This document shows positions 4,864 through 5,918 of a DNA stretch of 5,918 nucleotides, piece after piece (positions within the stretch are counted from its first letter, which is position 1; each line of letters begins with the position of its first letter). The DNA comes from Hyphomicrobiales bacterium. GTDB lineage: Bacteria; Pseudomonadota; Alphaproteobacteria; Rhizobiales; Aestuariivirgaceae. The stretch is from positions 1 through 5,918 of the forward strand of contig JACMJT010000219.1 of NCBI GenBank assembly GCA_014380505.1, written 5' to 3'. The position numbers and the translations under genes are program-made. Under the pieces are notes generated by a model. The model saw nothing but the letters and a program-made list of their open reading frames with translations, was not told the origin of the DNA and searched no databases.

Positions 4864-5877
4864 GTGATCCGCTTCCTCCTGAAACGGCTGGCGCTCACGC
4901 TGCCGACCTTTTTCGCGCTCATGTTCGTCACCTTCATGCTGATCCGCCTGGTGCCGGGCGATCCCATCGAGGTGAGGCTTGGCGAACGCGGCATTTCACC
5001 GGAGCGGCTTGAACTGCTCCGCCGCGAAATGGGGCTCGACCAGCCCGTGTGGAAACAATTCGCCGATTATGTCTGGGGGCTTTTGCATGGGGATTTCGGC
5101 ATTTCGCTCGTTTCCAAATCACCCATCCTCCATGAATTCCTGATCCTGTTTCCGGCCACTCTCGAACTCGCGATCTGCGCCATGATCTTCGCCATCGCCA
5201 TCGGCGTTCCCGCGGGCGTCATCGCCGCATCACGGCGTGGCAGCGTTTACGACCAGTCGATGATGGGCCTGGCGCTGACCGGCTATTCCATGCCGATCTT
5301 CTGGTGGGGGCTCATTCTCATCCTCTTCATGTCCAATACGCTGCATCTGACGCCGGTTTCGGGCCGCATCGATCTCATCAAATATTATTTTCAGCCGGTG
5401 ACCGGCTTCATGCTGATCGATTCCCTGATCTCCGGCCAGAAAGGCGCTCTTGCCGACGCGGTGCGCCATCTGATCCTGCCGACCATCGTGCTCGGCACCA
5501 TTCCACTCGGCGTCATTGCCCGCATGACGCGCTCTTCCATGCTTGAAGTGCTGGAGGAGGATTATGTGCGGACCGCGCGCGCCAAGGGCTTGGCCGTGCG
5601 CCGGGTCATCGGATTGCATGCGCTCCGCAACGCGCTCATTCCAGTGGTGACCGTCATCGGCTTGCAGACCGGCACCTTGCTGGCGGGCGCGGTACTCACC
5701 GAGACGATTTTTTCCTGGCCGGGTGTTGGCAAGTGGCTGGTCGAATCGATCTCGCGGCGCGACTATCCGGCACTGCAAGGCGGCATCATGCTGATTTCGA
5801 CGGTTGTGATCTTCGTCAATCTAATTGTCGACATGCTCTATGGCCTGATCAATCCGAGGATCCGCCATGGCCGTTGA
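4864..5877 (+). CDS. dppB: Dipeptide ABC transporter inner-membrane permease DppB
   Basis: The product (337 aa; E. coli DppB is about 339) is one of the two membrane subunits that form the dipeptide channel with DppC. The GTG start gives the typical opening IRFLLKRLALTLPTFF. A first transmembrane helix (about 9-30) ends in LVPGDP, followed by a periplasmic segment with ERGISPERL and HGDFGIS (75-81). Further helices lie near 99-121, 134-158, 198-222, 258-280 and 304-328. LALTGYSMPIFWWG (136-149), LTPVSGR (162-168), MTRSSMLEVL (221-230) and TETIFSWPG (279-287) are DppB hallmarks. The ATPase-coupling EAA loop reads EDYVRTARAKGL (232-243), and the C-terminus NPRIRHGR matches the family end. An upstream in-frame ATG at 4810 lies within the repeat element and would add a non-homologous tail, so I reject it. 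There is no separate promoter evident; expression should depend on read-through from dppA. The dppC start overlaps the end by 11 bp. Confidence 0.94.
   Translation: MIRFLLKRLALTLPTFFALMFVTFMLIRLVPGDPIEVRLGERGISPERLELLRREMGLDQPVWKQFADYVWGLLHGDFGISLVSKSPILHEFLILFPATLELAICAMIFAIAIGVPAGVIAASRRGSVYDQSMMGLALTGYSMPIFWWGLILILFMSNTLHLTPVSGRIDLIKYYFQPVTGFMLIDSLISGQKGALADAVRHLILPTIVLGTIPLGVIARMTRSSMLEVLEEDYVRTARAKGLAVRRVIGLHALRNALIPVVTVIGLQTGTLLAGAVLTETIFSWPGVGKWLVESISRRDYPALQGGIMLISTVVIFVNLIVDMLYGLINPRIRHGR
5856..5860 (+). promoter_or_regulatory. Ribosome binding site of dppC, within the dppB 3' end
   Basis: GAGGA lies 6 nt before the ATG at 5867 and inside the dppB reading frame. This supports coupled translation of dppB and dppC. 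Confidence 0.7.
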
Positions 5878-5918
5878 AGGTACGATCGCCGTTCGCCCCG
5901 CCCCGCCGGGGCCGCTCA
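5867..5918 (+). CDS. dppC: N-terminus of the second permease subunit, probably DppC (cut by the window end)
   Basis: Only 17 codons are visible, giving MAVEGTIAVRPAPPGPL, a short, Ala/Pro-rich cytoplasmic tail of the sort that precedes the first membrane helix in DppC proteins. The residues themselves are not diagnostic. The assignment rests on the good Shine-Dalgarno GAGGA, the 11-bp overlap with the dppB stop and the nearly invariant dppB-dppC order. Confidence 0.72.
   Translation, partial: MAVEGTIAVRPAPPGPL

Noticed and set aside
4014..4994. Minus-strand open frame of 326 codons crossing dppA, the spacer and dppB
   Set aside because: It spans two well-supported genes and the repeat element; the translation shows no recognisable domain and is explained by high G+C.

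Overview
The window looks like chromosomal DNA of an alphaproteobacterium, probably of the Hyphomicrobiales (rhizobia and relatives). The signs are high G+C, GC-rich third codon positions, a DppABC-type transporter close to the textbook family, and a mosaic of palindromic repeats resembling the RIME-type intergenic elements of rhizobia. This placement is inference, because no rRNA or taxonomic marker is present.

Layout: (1) 1-1009, minus strand: the N-terminal 336 residues of a creatinase/M24-fold hydrolase closely resembling ectoine hydrolase DoeA; its 3' end lies beyond the window. (2) 1010-1076: a 67-bp divergent spacer with a centred inverted repeat. (3) 1077-2201, plus: an FAD-dependent amino-acid dehydrogenase of the D-arginine dehydrogenase (DauA) family. 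(4) 2233-2928, plus: a secreted MORN-repeat protein of unknown function, 31 bp downstream. (5) 2929-3065: a spacer with a candidate promoter, an 8-bp inverted repeat and a leader hairpin. (6) 3066-4661: dppA, a periplasmic dipeptide-binding protein. (7) 4662-4863: a 202-bp intercistronic region with a 15-bp perfect hairpin and a roughly 143-bp mosaic of two inverted arms. (8) 4864-5877: dppB, inner-membrane permease. (9) 5867-5918: the start of dppC, overlapping dppB by 11 bp.

How the genes may work together: DppA captures a dipeptide-like ligand in the periplasm and DppBC plus ATPases (not in the window) import it. Next door are a cytoplasmic amidohydrolase-like enzyme of the DoeA family and a flavin dehydrogenase that would deaminate an amino acid oxidatively. 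The set reads as an uptake-and-catabolism locus for a peptide-like or modified amino-acid nitrogen source. The classical ectoine transporter and the other doe/eut genes are not seen here, so ectoine as the substrate is uncertain. In the dehydrogenase, the Glu that reads the arginine side chain in Pseudomonas DauA appears to be Thr, so the substrate is probably not a cationic D-amino acid.

The most noteworthy non-coding structure is the dppA-dppB spacer. Its last hairpin appears to supply, and fold over, the Shine-Dalgarno sequence of dppB, while the first hairpin directly follows the dppA stop. This arrangement would favour much more binding protein than permease from one transcript. I found no clearly new defence, mobile or RNA-guided system.
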